Of a stretch of 64,000 bases of DNA, positions 8,410 through 16,765 are shown piece after piece; position 1 is the first letter of the stretch, and the number at the start of each line of letters is the position of its first letter. Below the pieces are notes generated by a model. That model had not been told where the DNA came from, did no database searches, and was given only the letters and a program-made list of their open reading frames with translations. Made by a program: the position numbers and the translations under genes. Origin of the DNA: Gp6-AA40 sp035571515 (GTDB lineage Bacteria; Acidobacteriota; Vicinamibacteria; Vicinamibacterales; UBA2999); NCBI GenBank assembly GCA_035571515.1, contig DATNCQ010000081.1:1-64000 (forward strand), given 5' to 3'.

Positions 8410-8778
8410 ATGAAGACCGTGGCCGTCATCGGCGCGTCGAGCGATCGCCGGAAGTTCGGCAACAAGGCATTCCGCGCCTTCCAGCAGGAAGGCCACACGG
8501 TGATTCCCATCAACCCGAACGAGCCGTCCGTCGAGGGCGTGGCGACGTACCCGTCGGTCACCGACGTGCCCGGTCCGATCGACATGGCGACGGTCTACGT
8601 TCCGCCCGAGGTGGGCATCACGCTGCTCGAGGGATTCGAGAAGAAGAAGATCGCCGAGATCTGGATCAACCCGGGCGCGGAGAGCGACGAGCTCGTCGCC
8701 GAAGCGCGGCGCCGCAAGCTGAACGTGATCGAGGCCTGCAGCATTGTCGGTATCGGCCGCAACCCGTATTCGTTGTAA
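8410..8778 (+). CDS. CoA-binding domain protein (YccU type)
   Basis: A 122-residue single-domain Rossmann protein. It begins MKTVAVIGASSDRRKFGN, a nucleotide-binding turn, and continues with GHTVIPINPNE and the conserved segments YPSVTDVPGPIDMA and EIWINPGAESDE. These match the CoA-binding domain family found alone (YccU) or in succinyl-CoA synthetase-like enzymes. No catalytic function is established for the stand-alone form. It is divergent from the GT39 gene and precedes rho by 48 nt. Confidence 0.88.
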   Translation: MKTVAVIGASSDRRKFGNKAFRAFQQEGHTVIPINPNEPSVEGVATYPSVTDVPGPIDMATVYVPPEVGITLLEGFEKKKIAEIWINPGAESDELVAEARRRKLNVIEACSIVGIGRNPYSL

Positions 8779-8826
8779 GCTTCCTCCCGACCATTCCAGG
8801 CTCCTCCACACGTAAGGCCTTCCGCC

Positions 8827-10203
8827 ATGCCAACCGGTTCCAAGCGCTCCGCTCGGGCGCCCGCGCCCGAGAGCGCGGTCGCGCCGCCGCCCGCGCCCGC
8901 ACCACCGCCGCCCCCCGCACCGCCGGCGCCCGCGCCCGCGCGTCCCAGCCTGAACATCAACGATCTGAAGGACATGAGCATCCAGAAGCTCACTCAGATC
9001 GGCAAGGACCTCAATGTCGCCGGCGCCACCGGGACGCGGAAGCAGGAATTGATCTTCCAGATCCTCAAGGCCCAGGCGGAGCAGAGCGGATTCGTCTTCT
9101 CGGAGGGCGTGCTCGAGGTGCTGCCCGACGGCTTCGGCTTCCTGCGTGCGCCCGACTACAACTACCTGCCGGGACCGGACGACATCTATGTATCGCCGTC
9201 GCAGATTCGAAAGTTCGACCTGCACACCGGCGACACGGTCTCGGGGCAGATTCGCCCGCCGAAGGAAGGGGAGCGCTACTTCGCGTTGATCAAGGTCGAG
9301 GCGGTCAACTTCGAGGCGCCCGATCAAGCGCGCGAAAAGCTGTTCTTCGAGAACCTGACGCCGCTCTATCCGCAGACCGCCATCAAGCTGGAAACCGCCG
9401 CCGAGAATCTCTCCTCGCGCGTCATGGACCTGCTGACGCCGATCGGCAAGGGGCAGCGCGGGCTGATCGTCGCGCCGCCCCGCACCGGCAAGACGATGCT
9501 CCTCCAGAACATCGCGCAGTCGATCACGACCAATCACCCCGAGGTGTTCCTGATCGTCCTGCTGATCGACGAGCGGCCGGAGGAAGTGACCGACATGCAG
9601 CGCTCGGTGAAGGGCGAGGTGATCTCGTCCACCTTCGACGAGCCGGCGCAGCGCCACGTGCAGGTGGCGGAGATGGTGATCGAGAAGGCCAAGCGCCTCG
9701 TCGAGCACAAGAGGGACGTGGTCATCCTGCTCGATTCGATCACGCGGCTCGCGCGGGCCTACAATACGGTGATTCCGGCGTCAGGGAAGGTGCTCTCCGG
9801 CGGTCTCGATTCGAACGCGTTGCAGAAGCCGAAGCGGTTCTTCGGCGCGGCGCGCAACATCGAGGAGGGCGGCTCGCTGACCATCATGGCGACGGCACTC
9901 GTGGACACCGGCTCGCGGATGGATGACATCATCTTCGAGGAGTTCAAGGGGACCGGCAACATGGAAATCCACCTCGATCGCAAGCTGACCGACAAGCGCG
10001 TCTTCCCGTCGATTGACATCACCAAGAGCGGGACGCGCAAGGAGGAGCTGCTGCTGCCGAAGGAAGACCTGAGCCGGGTGTGGGTGCTGCGGAAGGTGCT
10101 CAACCCGCTCTCGCCGACCGAGGCGATGGAGCTGCTGCTCGACAAGATGGGCAAGACCAGGAGCAACGCGGACTTCCTGTCCGCGATGCAGAAGATGGGA
10201 TGA
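8827..10203 (+). CDS. rho: Transcription termination factor Rho
   Basis: Rho is the hexameric RNA-dependent ATPase that ends transcription at C-rich, unstructured RNA. The 458-residue protein has an atypical N-terminus: residues 14-40 are almost only alanine and proline. The usual Rho N-terminal helical domain (LNINDLKDMSIQKL) comes next, then the cold-shock RNA-binding fold with EVLPDGFGFLRAPDYNYLPG. Walker A PPRTGKT lies near 217, Walker B and the DSITRLARAYN segment follow, and the Q/R-loop region is near GLDSNALQKPKRFFG. The CDGSH gene starts 4 nt downstream. Confidence 0.97.
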   Translation: MPTGSKRSARAPAPESAVAPPPAPAPPPPPAPPAPAPARPSLNINDLKDMSIQKLTQIGKDLNVAGATGTRKQELIFQILKAQAEQSGFVFSEGVLEVLPDGFGFLRAPDYNYLPGPDDIYVSPSQIRKFDLHTGDTVSGQIRPPKEGERYFALIKVEAVNFEAPDQAREKLFFENLTPLYPQTAIKLETAAENLSSRVMDLLTPIGKGQRGLIVAPPRTGKTMLLQNIAQSITTNHPEVFLIVLLIDERPEEVTDMQRSVKGEVISSTFDEPAQRHVQVAEMVIEKAKRLVEHKRDVVILLDSITRLARAYNTVIPASGKVLSGGLDSNALQKPKRFFGAARNIEEGGSLTIMATALVDTGSRMDDIIFEEFKGTGNMEIHLDRKLTDKRVFPSIDITKSGTRKEELLLPKEDLSRVWVLRKVLNPLSPTEAMELLLDKMGKTRSNADFLSAMQKMG

Positions 10204-10207
10204 GGCG

Positions 10208-10444
10208 ATGGCGACGACGATTTACGTGCGCAAGAACGGGCCCTACCGCGTGGAAAGCGACGGCGAGGTGAAGGTGGTGGACTGGGAAGGGAAGGAGTAC
10301 ACCTTCGATCGGCTGCCGATTGCGCTGTGCCGCTGCGGCGGGTCCACGAACAAGCCGTTCTGCGACGGCACGCATTCGAAGATCGGCTTCCAGGCCGCCG
10401 AGGCTGCCGTGGGGCCGGCCGCGGGAGACAAGCCCGCCGGCTGA
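10208..10444 (+). CDS. CDGSH-type iron-sulfur protein
   Basis: A 78-residue protein with one complete CDGSH iron-sulfur motif: Cys41, Cys43, Cys52 and His56, in CRCGGSTNKPFCDGTH. This three-cysteine one-histidine set binds a labile 2Fe-2S cluster in mitoNEET-like proteins. No signal peptide is present, so it is cytoplasmic. The start is only 4 nt after the rho stop, implying co-transcription and probably translational coupling. The cellular role of bacterial single-CDGSH proteins is poorly defined; redox or iron-sulfur handling is the likely area. Confidence 0.92.
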   Translation: MATTIYVRKNGPYRVESDGEVKVVDWEGKEYTFDRLPIALCRCGGSTNKPFCDGTHSKIGFQAAEAAVGPAAGDKPAG

Positions 10445-10468
10445 CGGAAATTCAGACGCGTACGAAAA

Positions 10469-10502
10469 AACGGGGTGAAGATCTTTCAACCTTCACCCCG
10501 TT
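10469..10502 (-). terminator. Rho-independent terminator of the glycine-zipper lipoprotein gene
   Basis: A perfect stem, CGGGGTGAAG with CTTCACCCCG plus two A-T pairs, encloses a 10-nt loop. Read on the minus strand it is followed by TTTTTT, the canonical layout, about 50 nt after the lipoprotein stop. On the plus strand it could also stop rho-CDGSH transcripts, but there it lacks a T-run. Confidence 0.85.
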
Positions 10503-10550
10503 GATGCAAACCTCCCAGGGTGTGCATCTGAAATTCAAATTAGCGGCGGG

Positions 10551-11480
10551 TCAGCGAACCCGTACCCGCACGGTCATCGGCTGCGCGAGCGTGGCGGTGA
10601 CCTGGGTCCCCTCCGTCACGGTCACTTCCTTGCCGCGCGTGGCGAGCACGACACCCGTGCCGGCCGCCGCACCGCCGGCCGCGCCCTTGGCCGCGCCCTT
10701 CTTGCCGCCGAGGATACCGCCGAGGATGGCGCCGCCAACCGCGCCGGCGCCGACCTTCGTCGCGTCTTCACCCTTGCTCGCTTCACCCTCGAAGGTGAGC
10801 GGGTTCGTCTTCAGGTTCTCGCGCCCGCCGTTCATGCTGACCTCGTTGAACGCGAACGACAGGTGGGCGCGCCCCTGCACACGGCCCGCGCGCTCGACGT
10901 CGGTCACGGTGCCGCGCAGTACCGAGCCCGCGGGAATCGCGGTGTCGCCGCTGATGGCGATGGCGTTGCGCAGCCGCGCGCTGACGGGCGCCTCGACCTG
11001 CGCCGATTCGGACGAGATGGTCGACGTCATCTCGAGCGGCAGCGCGGTGCCCGCCGGAATCGTCACCTCGCGGAACTCGGGCAGTCGCGGCGCGGGCGCC
11101 TCGGCGCGGGTGTTCTCGCGCGGCGGCAGGCCGACGGCCGGGGCGTTCGACGCCGAGTTGTTGTACGAGGAGTTCGCCTGCGGAGCCGGCTCGGTCCGCG
11201 AGGGCGTGGTCGTGCGCGGTACGTCGCGCCGGCCGGCCGTTGCGCGCGGCGCTGTCGTCTGCGGCTGCGTACGAACGGCTGAATTGTCCGTCGTGGTGTA
11301 CGGCTGCTGTGTTGCCGCCGGAGGCGCGGGCGCCACGGTCTGATCCGTCGCTTCCGGCGCATTCGCCGGCGCCGCTGCCTGATTCTGTTCAGGATTCTGC
11401 GAATTGTCGTTGTTGCGGCCGTTGCACCCCGCGGCGATTGCGGAGCTCAGCAGCGCCGCGATGATGAACTGACTTCTCAT
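10551..11480 (-). CDS. Glycine-zipper lipoprotein
   Basis: A 309-residue predicted lipoprotein. The signal peptide ends in a lipobox (SAIAAGC, Cys about 18), followed by about 100 residues rich in proline, alanine, glutamine and threonine. A beta-rich central domain (FREVTIPAGTALPLEMT onward) follows. Near the C-terminus is a glycine-zipper stretch, GGAILGGILGGKKGAAKGAA, then EVTVTEGTQVTATLAQPM. Such zippers can insert in or oligomerise at membranes. The chosen ATG has AAGGGG about 9 nt upstream and gives a proper signal peptide; upstream in-frame starts do not. It is monocistronic, with an intrinsic terminator. Confidence 0.8.
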   Translation of the reverse strand: MRSQFIIAALLSSAIAAGCNGRNNDNSQNPEQNQAAAPANAPEATDQTVAPAPPAATQQPYTTTDNSAVRTQPQTTAPRATAGRRDVPRTTTPSRTEPAPQANSSYNNSASNAPAVGLPPRENTRAEAPAPRLPEFREVTIPAGTALPLEMTSTISSESAQVEAPVSARLRNAIAISGDTAIPAGSVLRGTVTDVERAGRVQGRAHLSFAFNEVSMNGGRENLKTNPLTFEGEASKGEDATKVGAGAVGGAILGGILGGKKGAAKGAAGGAAAGTGVVLATRGKEVTVTEGTQVTATLAQPMTVRVRVR

Positions 11481-11521
11481 CGTTACACCCCTTGTAGGCG
11501 GAGCTAGTTCAAGGATTGGAC

Positions 11522-11546
11522 CAACCGGCCGGGAGCAGGCCGGTTG
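11522..11546. repeat. Inverted repeat between lipoprotein gene and ilvB
   Basis: Perfect 9-bp arms CAACCGGCC and GGCCGGTTG around a 7-nt loop, in the divergent intergenic region. No T-run follows on either strand. It could be an operator or a leader hairpin; nothing decides between them. I see no leader peptide rich in branched-chain codons and no T-box core. Confidence 0.5.
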
Positions 11547-11633
11547 ATTAGCGGCGGTTATCGTGTCGGAATAACTATCAATTTGACTGATGTGATCCAT
11601 ACGGGGCACACTGGCAGGCAGGAGTCAGCCCGA

Positions 11634-13352
11634 ATGCAACGGACCGGCGCGCAGATCATCTGGGAATGCCTTGTACACGAGGGGGTTCGTATTGTCTTCG
11701 GCTACCCTGGCGGGGCGATTCTTCCGGCCTACGACGCGATGCTCGACTACCCGGTCCGCCACGTCCTCGTCCGCCACGAGCAGGGCGCGACCCACATGGC
11801 CGACGGCTACGCGCGCGCCAGCGGAGAGGTCGGCGTCGCGATTGCGACTTCGGGCCCCGGCGCCACCAATCTCGTCACCGGCATCGCCACCGCGCAGATG
11901 GATTCCTCGCCGCTGGTCTGCATCACCGGCCAGGTGCCGACCAAGCTGATTGGCTACGACGCATTCCAGGAGACGGACATCAGCGGCATCACGCTGCCCA
12001 TCACCAAGCACAGCTACCTCGTCACCCGCGTCGACGAGATCATGCCGACGATCAAGGAAGCGTTCTACCTGGCCAAGTCGGGGCGGCCGGGGCCCGTGCT
12101 CGTCGACATCACGAAAGACGCGCAGCAGGCCTCCACCGACTGGACGTGGAACACCGCGCCGGTGAAGATGCGCGGCTACCAGGCGCACCGGAACCCGTCC
12201 AAGTCCGCCATCACCCGGGCCGTGGAGCTGATCAAGGGGGCCCGCAAGCCGCTGATCCTCGCCGGCCAGGGCGTCATCCAGAGCAACGCGATGCAGGAGC
12301 TGCGCGCGTTCGCGGAGATGATCGACGCGCCGGTGACCGTGACGCTGCTCGGGATCGGCGGCTTCCCGGCGAACCATCAGCTGAGCATCGGCATGATGGG
12401 GATGCACGGCGAGGCGTGGGTGAACCACGCCATCCAGGAGGCGGACCTGCTGCTCGCGCTCGGCATGCGCTTCGACGACCGCGTCACGGGCAACCTGAAA
12501 ACCTACGCGCCGCACGCGAAGAAGATTCACATCGACATCGATCCGTCCGAGATCAACAAGAACGTCCACGCCGATGCCGCCATCGTCGCCGATCTGCGCG
12601 AGACGCTGCGCGAGATGCTCGACATGCTCGAGCCGGCCAGCCACGGCCCGTGGCTGAAGTACATCGCGTCGATGAAGGGCGACACCGCCGTGCGCGACAT
12701 CCAGCGGCTGCCCGACAACGGCCACCTCTACGCCGCGCACGTCATCAACGACATCTGGCGCCTGACGAGCGGCAGCGCGATCATCGCCACCGACGTCGGC
12801 CAGCATCAGATGTGGGAGGCGCAGTATTACCACCACAACGACCCGCGGACGCTCATCACGTCCGGAGGCCTCGGCACGATGGGATTCGGCCTGCCGGCCG
12901 CGATTGGCGCCAAGATGGCGAAGCCCGAGTCCGAGGTGTGGGCGATTGTCGGCGACGGCGGCTTCCAGATGACGCAGGCCGAGCTGAGCACGGCCGCGCA
13001 GGAAGGCGTGAAGGTAAACGTCGCCATCATCAACAACGGGTACCTCGGGATGGTGCGGCAGTGGCAGGAGTTCTTCTACGAACGACGCTACGCCGCGACG
13101 CCGCTCCGCAGCCCCGACTTCGTGAAGATCGCCGAGGCGCACGGCCTCCTCGGCCTGCGTGTCGACAACCGGCCCGCGCTCGAGGACATCGTGCAGCGCG
13201 CGCGCGATGCCGAGGGGACCGTCCTTCTCGACTTCCGCGTGGAGCAGGAAGACAGCGTCTACCCGATGGTGCCCGCGGGCGCCGATCTCGACGCCATGAT
13301 TCGTCGTCCCGAACCGTCAGTGCTGGCCGAAACCGCGGACGATCCCATTTAG
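11634..13352 (+). CDS. ilvB: Acetolactate synthase large subunit
   Basis: The catalytic subunit of acetohydroxyacid synthase, the first common enzyme of valine, leucine and isoleucine synthesis; it needs TPP, Mg and FAD. The 572-residue protein has the three TPP-enzyme domains in order: pyrimidine-binding domain with FGYPGG and catalytic Glu49 in VRHEQGATHMADGYAR, a central FAD-binding domain, and the TPP/Mg motif from GDGGFQMTQ to IINNGYLGMVRQWQ near 440-475. The ATG at the conserved MQRTGAQIIWECL is chosen over an upstream in-frame start because the family N-terminus begins there and CAGGAG precedes it. First gene of ilvBNCD. Confidence 0.96.
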   Translation: MQRTGAQIIWECLVHEGVRIVFGYPGGAILPAYDAMLDYPVRHVLVRHEQGATHMADGYARASGEVGVAIATSGPGATNLVTGIATAQMDSSPLVCITGQVPTKLIGYDAFQETDISGITLPITKHSYLVTRVDEIMPTIKEAFYLAKSGRPGPVLVDITKDAQQASTDWTWNTAPVKMRGYQAHRNPSKSAITRAVELIKGARKPLILAGQGVIQSNAMQELRAFAEMIDAPVTVTLLGIGGFPANHQLSIGMMGMHGEAWVNHAIQEADLLLALGMRFDDRVTGNLKTYAPHAKKIHIDIDPSEINKNVHADAAIVADLRETLREMLDMLEPASHGPWLKYIASMKGDTAVRDIQRLPDNGHLYAAHVINDIWRLTSGSAIIATDVGQHQMWEAQYYHHNDPRTLITSGGLGTMGFGLPAAIGAKMAKPESEVWAIVGDGGFQMTQAELSTAAQEGVKVNVAIINNGYLGMVRQWQEFFYERRYAATPLRSPDFVKIAEAHGLLGLRVDNRPALEDIVQRARDAEGTVLLDFRVEQEDSVYPMVPAGADLDAMIRRPEPSVLAETADDPI

Positions 13353-13358
13353 CCGCAG

Positions 13359-13380
13359 GCCGGGTCCTGCTGGACCCGGC
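13359..13380 (+). repeat. Leader hairpin before ilvN
   Basis: Perfect 9-bp arms GCCGGGTCC and GGACCCGGC around a TGCT loop. It begins 6 nt after the ilvB stop and ends 16 nt before the ilvN ATG. Confidence 0.75.
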
Positions 13381-13396
13381 AGATTTGTCAGGATCC

Positions 13397-13894
13397 ATGC
13401 AGCATACCCTCGTCGTTCTCGTCGAAGACAAGCCCGGCGTGCTGAACCGCGTGGCATCGCTCTTCCGCCGCCGTGTCTTCAACATCGAGTCGCTGAGCGT
13501 CGGCCACACCGCCGAGCCTGGCATTTCGCGCATGACGATCGTCATCGACAGCGATCAGGCGAGCGCGGAGCGCGTCAGCGCCTACCTCTACAAGCTGGTC
13601 AACGTGCTGCAGGTCGAGGACCTCGGCGCCGTGCCGGCCGTCACGCGCGACCTGGCGCTCGTCAAGGTCGCGGTCGCCGGCCACGATCGCGCCGCCCTGC
13701 TGCGCGTGGTCGACGAAACGCGGGCGCACATCGTCGACACCGGTGAGCAGACGATGACGCTGGAGATTACCGGTGAGCCGCCGCACGTCGATTCGGTGAT
13801 CGCGCGGCTCGAGCCGCTCGGCATCATCGAGATGGTGCGCAGCGGGCAGGTCGCGATGCGCCGCGGCGACACCGCGCTGTCCGCCGCGGGCTAA
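13397..13894 (+). CDS. ilvN: Acetolactate synthase small (regulatory) subunit
   Basis: The 165-residue ACT-domain subunit activates IlvB and confers feedback inhibition by valine. The N-terminal ACT domain (about 3-75) starts HTLVVLVEDKPGVLNRVASLF and includes RRVFNIESLSVG and SRMTIVI, all typical of IlvN/IlvH. The C-terminal domain contains ALVKVA and GPPHVDS-like segments (here GEPPHVDS). It is in register with ilvB, 44 nt downstream, with AGGA before the ATG and a hairpin in between. Confidence 0.96.
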   Translation: MQHTLVVLVEDKPGVLNRVASLFRRRVFNIESLSVGHTAEPGISRMTIVIDSDQASAERVSAYLYKLVNVLQVEDLGAVPAVTRDLALVKVAVAGHDRAALLRVVDETRAHIVDTGEQTMTLEITGEPPHVDSVIARLEPLGIIEMVRSGQVAMRRGDTALSAAG

Positions 13895-13933
13895 TCCGTT
13901 ATTCTTAGGGGCTCGTCAACACTCATCGAACGC

Positions 13934-13987
13934 AGGCGGACCTTCAGGTCCCTCATCGAACGTCGAGGCGGACCTTCAGGTCCGCCT
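13934..13987 (+). repeat. Duplicated leader hairpin before ilvC
   Basis: Two tandem copies of about 30 nt, each starting CTCATCGAACG and ending in AGGCGGACC, TTCA, GGTCC. The first copy (core 13938-13951) has short 5-bp arms. The second (13966-13987) has perfect 9-bp arms AGGCGGACC and GGTCCGCCT around TTCA. The second ends 19 nt before the ilvC ATG, immediately 5' of its AGGAG site. Confidence 0.75.
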
Positions 13988-14006
13988 GACACCAGGAGCA
14001 TTGTTC

Positions 14007-15026
14007 ATGGCGACGATGTACTACGACAAGGACGCGGATCTCGGCCTCATTCAGGGGAAGAAGGTCGCGATCATCGGTTACGGCTCGCAGGGGCACGCGC
14101 ACGCGCTCAACCTGAAGGACAGCGGCGTGGACGTCGTCGTCGGCCTTCACTCGACGAGCCAGTCGATCCAGAAGGCGAAGAACGCGGGCCTGCGCGTGAT
14201 GACCGTGCCCGAGGCGGCCGCCTGGGGCGACGTCGTCATGATCCTGATCCCGGATCAGAAGCAGAAAGAGGTCTACAACGCCGACATCAAGCAGCACCTG
14301 ACGAAGGGGAAGATGCTGATGTTCGGCCACGGCCTGAGCATCCGCTTCGGGTTCGTCGTGCCGCCGAAAGACATCGACGTGACGATGATCGCGCCGAAGG
14401 CGCCCGGTCATCGCGTGCGCGAGATCTTCCCGGAGGGCGGCGGCGTGCCCGGCCTGCTCGCCGTGCACCAGGACTTCACGGGCAACGCGAAGGCGCTCGC
14501 CCTGTCGTACGGCCGCGGCATCGGCTGCGCGCGCGCCGGCATCATCGAGACGACGTTCGCCGAGGAAACCGAGACGGACCTGTTCGGCGAGCAGTCGGTG
14601 CTGTGCGGCGGCGTCAGCGCGCTGATGAAGGCGGGGTTCGAGACGCTGGTGAACGCGGGCTATCAGCCCGAGATTGCCTACTTCGAGTGCATGCACGAGC
14701 TGAAGCTGATCGTCGATCTCTTCTACCGCGGCGGCCTGGCCTACATGCGCTACTCGGTCAGCGACACGGCGGAGTGGGGCGACTACACGGCGGGCCCGAA
14801 AATCGTCACGGAAGAGACGAAGAAGACGATGCAGCAGATCCTGAAGGACATCCAGAGCGGCAAGTTCGCCAACGAGTGGATGGCCGAGTACGAGGCAGGC
14901 CTGCCGAACTTCAAGCGGCTGCGCGCGCAGGAAGCGAAACACCCCGTCGAGATCGTCGGCGCGCGGCTGCGTTCGATGATGCCATTCCTGGATCCGGTCA
15001 ACATCCCGGCGCCGGTCACGGTGTAA
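14007..15026 (+). CDS. ilvC: Ketol-acid reductoisomerase (NADP+)
   Basis: IlvC isomerises and reduces acetolactate or acetohydroxybutyrate to the dihydroxyacid. The 339-residue length and single C-terminal knotted domain mark a class I enzyme. The Rossmann motif is KVAIIGYGSQGHAHALNLKDSG (residues about 19-40), followed by SIRFG, APKAPGHRVRE and the Mg-binding segment GIIETTFAEETETDLFGEQ. The ATG at MATMYYDKDADLG has AGGAG about 9 nt upstream; a TTG two codons earlier is not needed. Third gene of the operon. Confidence 0.97.
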   Translation: MATMYYDKDADLGLIQGKKVAIIGYGSQGHAHALNLKDSGVDVVVGLHSTSQSIQKAKNAGLRVMTVPEAAAWGDVVMILIPDQKQKEVYNADIKQHLTKGKMLMFGHGLSIRFGFVVPPKDIDVTMIAPKAPGHRVREIFPEGGGVPGLLAVHQDFTGNAKALALSYGRGIGCARAGIIETTFAEETETDLFGEQSVLCGGVSALMKAGFETLVNAGYQPEIAYFECMHELKLIVDLFYRGGLAYMRYSVSDTAEWGDYTAGPKIVTEETKKTMQQILKDIQSGKFANEWMAEYEAGLPNFKRLRAQEAKHPVEIVGARLRSMMPFLDPVNIPAPVTV

Positions 15027-15060
15027 TCAGCTGGCGGCGGGCAGCTGGCAGTCAAGGTAG

Positions 15061-15082
15061 GCCGGGTCCTTTCGGACCCGGC
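15061..15082 (+). repeat. Leader hairpin before ilvD
   Basis: Perfect 9-bp arms GCCGGGTCC and GGACCCGGC around a TTTC loop, 34 nt after the ilvC stop and 12 nt before the ilvD GTG. The arms are identical to those before ilvN; only the loop differs. Confidence 0.75.
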
Positions 15083-15094
15083 AGCAGGTGACAG

Positions 15095-16765
15095 GTGGCA
15101 GCGAACAAGTACAGTTCACGGATTACACAGCCGCGCAGCCAGGGCGCGTCGCAGGCGATGCTGTACGGCACCGGCCTGACGCCGGCCGATCTGCAGAAGC
15201 CGCAAGTCGGCATCTGCAGCATGTGGTGGGAAGGCAACACCTGCAACATGCATCTCGACAGGCTCGCCGCGCATGTCAAGGAAGGCGTGCAGGCGGCGGG
15301 TCTCGTCGGCCTGCGGTTCAACACCATCGGCGTCAGCGACGGCATCTCGATGGGCACCGAGGGGATGAGTTATTCGCTGCCCTCGCGCGACCTCATCGCC
15401 GATTCGATCGAGACCGTCGTCGGCGCGCAGTGGTACGACGGGGTGGTCACCATTCCCGGCTGCGACAAGAACATGCCGGGTTCCGTCATGGCGATGCTGC
15501 GGCTCAACCGCCCGTCGCTGATGGTGTACGGCGGGACGATTCGGCCCGGCTTCGCGCAGGGGAAGCCGCGCGACGTGATTTCGGCGTTCCAGTCGTACGG
15601 CGAATATCTCGCCGGCGTCATCACCGACGAGCAGCGGCTCGACATCGTCACGCATGCGTGCCCGGGTGCCGGTGCGTGCGGCGGCATGTACACGGCGAAC
15701 ACCATGGCGACCGCCATCGAGGCGCTCGGCCTGTCGCTTCCGTACAGCTCGTCGACGCCGGCGGAAGATCCGGGCAAGAAGGACGAATGCCGTCGCGCGG
15801 GCGCGGCGATTCACGACCTGCTCGAGAAGGATCTCAAGCCGCGCGACATCGTCACGAAGAAGTCGTTCGAGAACGCGCTCGTGCTGGTGATGGCGGTCGG
15901 CGGGTCGACCAACGCCGTGCTGCATCTCATCGCGATGGCGAAGGCCGCGAACATCGACTTGGCGCTGGAGGACTTTCAGCGCGCGAGCGACCGCGTACCG
16001 CTCCTGGCCGATCTCAAGCCGAGCGGGACGTACGTGCAGGACGATCTGCACCAGGCCGGCGGCACCCCCGCGTTGATGCGCTACCTCCTCGAGAAGGGCT
16101 TCCTCCACGGCGACTGCCTGACGGTCACTGGGAAGACGATCGCGGCGAACGTGCAGGACGTGCCGCCGCTCAAGGCGGGGCAGCAGGTGATTCAGCCGAT
16201 CGAGAAGCCCGTCTTTCCGCGGGGCCACCTGCGGATTCTGCGCGGCAACCTCGCGCCGGACGGTGCGGTCGCGAAGATCACGGGCAAGGAAGGCGAGCGT
16301 TTCTCGGGTCCGGCGAAGGTATTCGACTCGGAAGAGGCGATGCTGGCGGGCCTGGAGAAGGGCGAGATCGCCAAGGGCTCCGTCGTGGTGATCCGCTACG
16401 AAGGTCCGAAGGGCGGCCCCGGCATGCCCGAGATGCTGACGCCAACGTCCGCGATCATGGGCGCCGGCCTCGGCAAGGACGTCGCGCTGCTGACCGACGG
16501 ACGCTTCTCCGGCGGCTCGCACGGCTTCATCATCGGCCACATCACGCCGGAGGCGGCGGAGGGCGGCCCGATTGGCCTCGTGCGCGACGGCGATCGCATC
16601 ACCATTGACGCGGCGAAATGCGAGATCGGGGTCGAGGTGACCGATGCGGAGCTCTCGAAGCGCCGCGCATCGTGGAAAGCGCCGGCGCCGAAGGCGACGA
16701 GCGGCGTGCTGGCCAAGTACATCCGGCTCGTCAAGCCGGCGTCAGAGGGCTGCGTCACCGATTAG
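15095..16765 (+). CDS. ilvD: Dihydroxy-acid dehydratase
   Basis: IlvD dehydrates the dihydroxyacids to the 2-oxoacid precursors of valine and isoleucine with an iron-sulfur cluster. The 556-residue protein has the cluster and Mg motifs GCDKNMPGS (about 123-131) and CPGAGACGGMYTANTM (about 188-203), and the late segment LTDGRFSGGSHGF. The start is GTG, preceded by AGCAGG. It closes the ilvBNCD pathway; the final transaminase (ilvE) is not here, although an aminotransferase lies 6 kb upstream. Its 3' end overlaps the convergent PAP2 gene by 11 nt. Confidence 0.97.
   Translation: MAANKYSSRITQPRSQGASQAMLYGTGLTPADLQKPQVGICSMWWEGNTCNMHLDRLAAHVKEGVQAAGLVGLRFNTIGVSDGISMGTEGMSYSLPSRDLIADSIETVVGAQWYDGVVTIPGCDKNMPGSVMAMLRLNRPSLMVYGGTIRPGFAQGKPRDVISAFQSYGEYLAGVITDEQRLDIVTHACPGAGACGGMYTANTMATAIEALGLSLPYSSSTPAEDPGKKDECRRAGAAIHDLLEKDLKPRDIVTKKSFENALVLVMAVGGSTNAVLHLIAMAKAANIDLALEDFQRASDRVPLLADLKPSGTYVQDDLHQAGGTPALMRYLLEKGFLHGDCLTVTGKTIAANVQDVPPLKAGQQVIQPIEKPVFPRGHLRILRGNLAPDGAVAKITGKEGERFSGPAKVFDSEEAMLAGLEKGEIAKGSVVVIRYEGPKGGPGMPEMLTPTSAIMGAGLGKDVALLTDGRFSGGSHGFIIGHITPEAAEGGPIGLVRDGDRITIDAAKCEIGVEVTDAELSKRRASWKAPAPKATSGVLAKYIRLVKPASEGCVTD

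Noticed and set aside
10327..11343. Plus-strand gene across the CDGSH 3' end and the lipoprotein region
   Set aside because: It crosses a strong intrinsic terminator and is antisense to a lipoprotein with a clear lipobox; its composition is Pro/Ala/Ser-rich without motifs.
11481..11633. Attenuator, T-box or leader peptide controlling ilvB
   Set aside because: There is one strong inverted repeat but no run of Leu/Val/Ile codons in a short frame, no T-box core and no terminator T-run.
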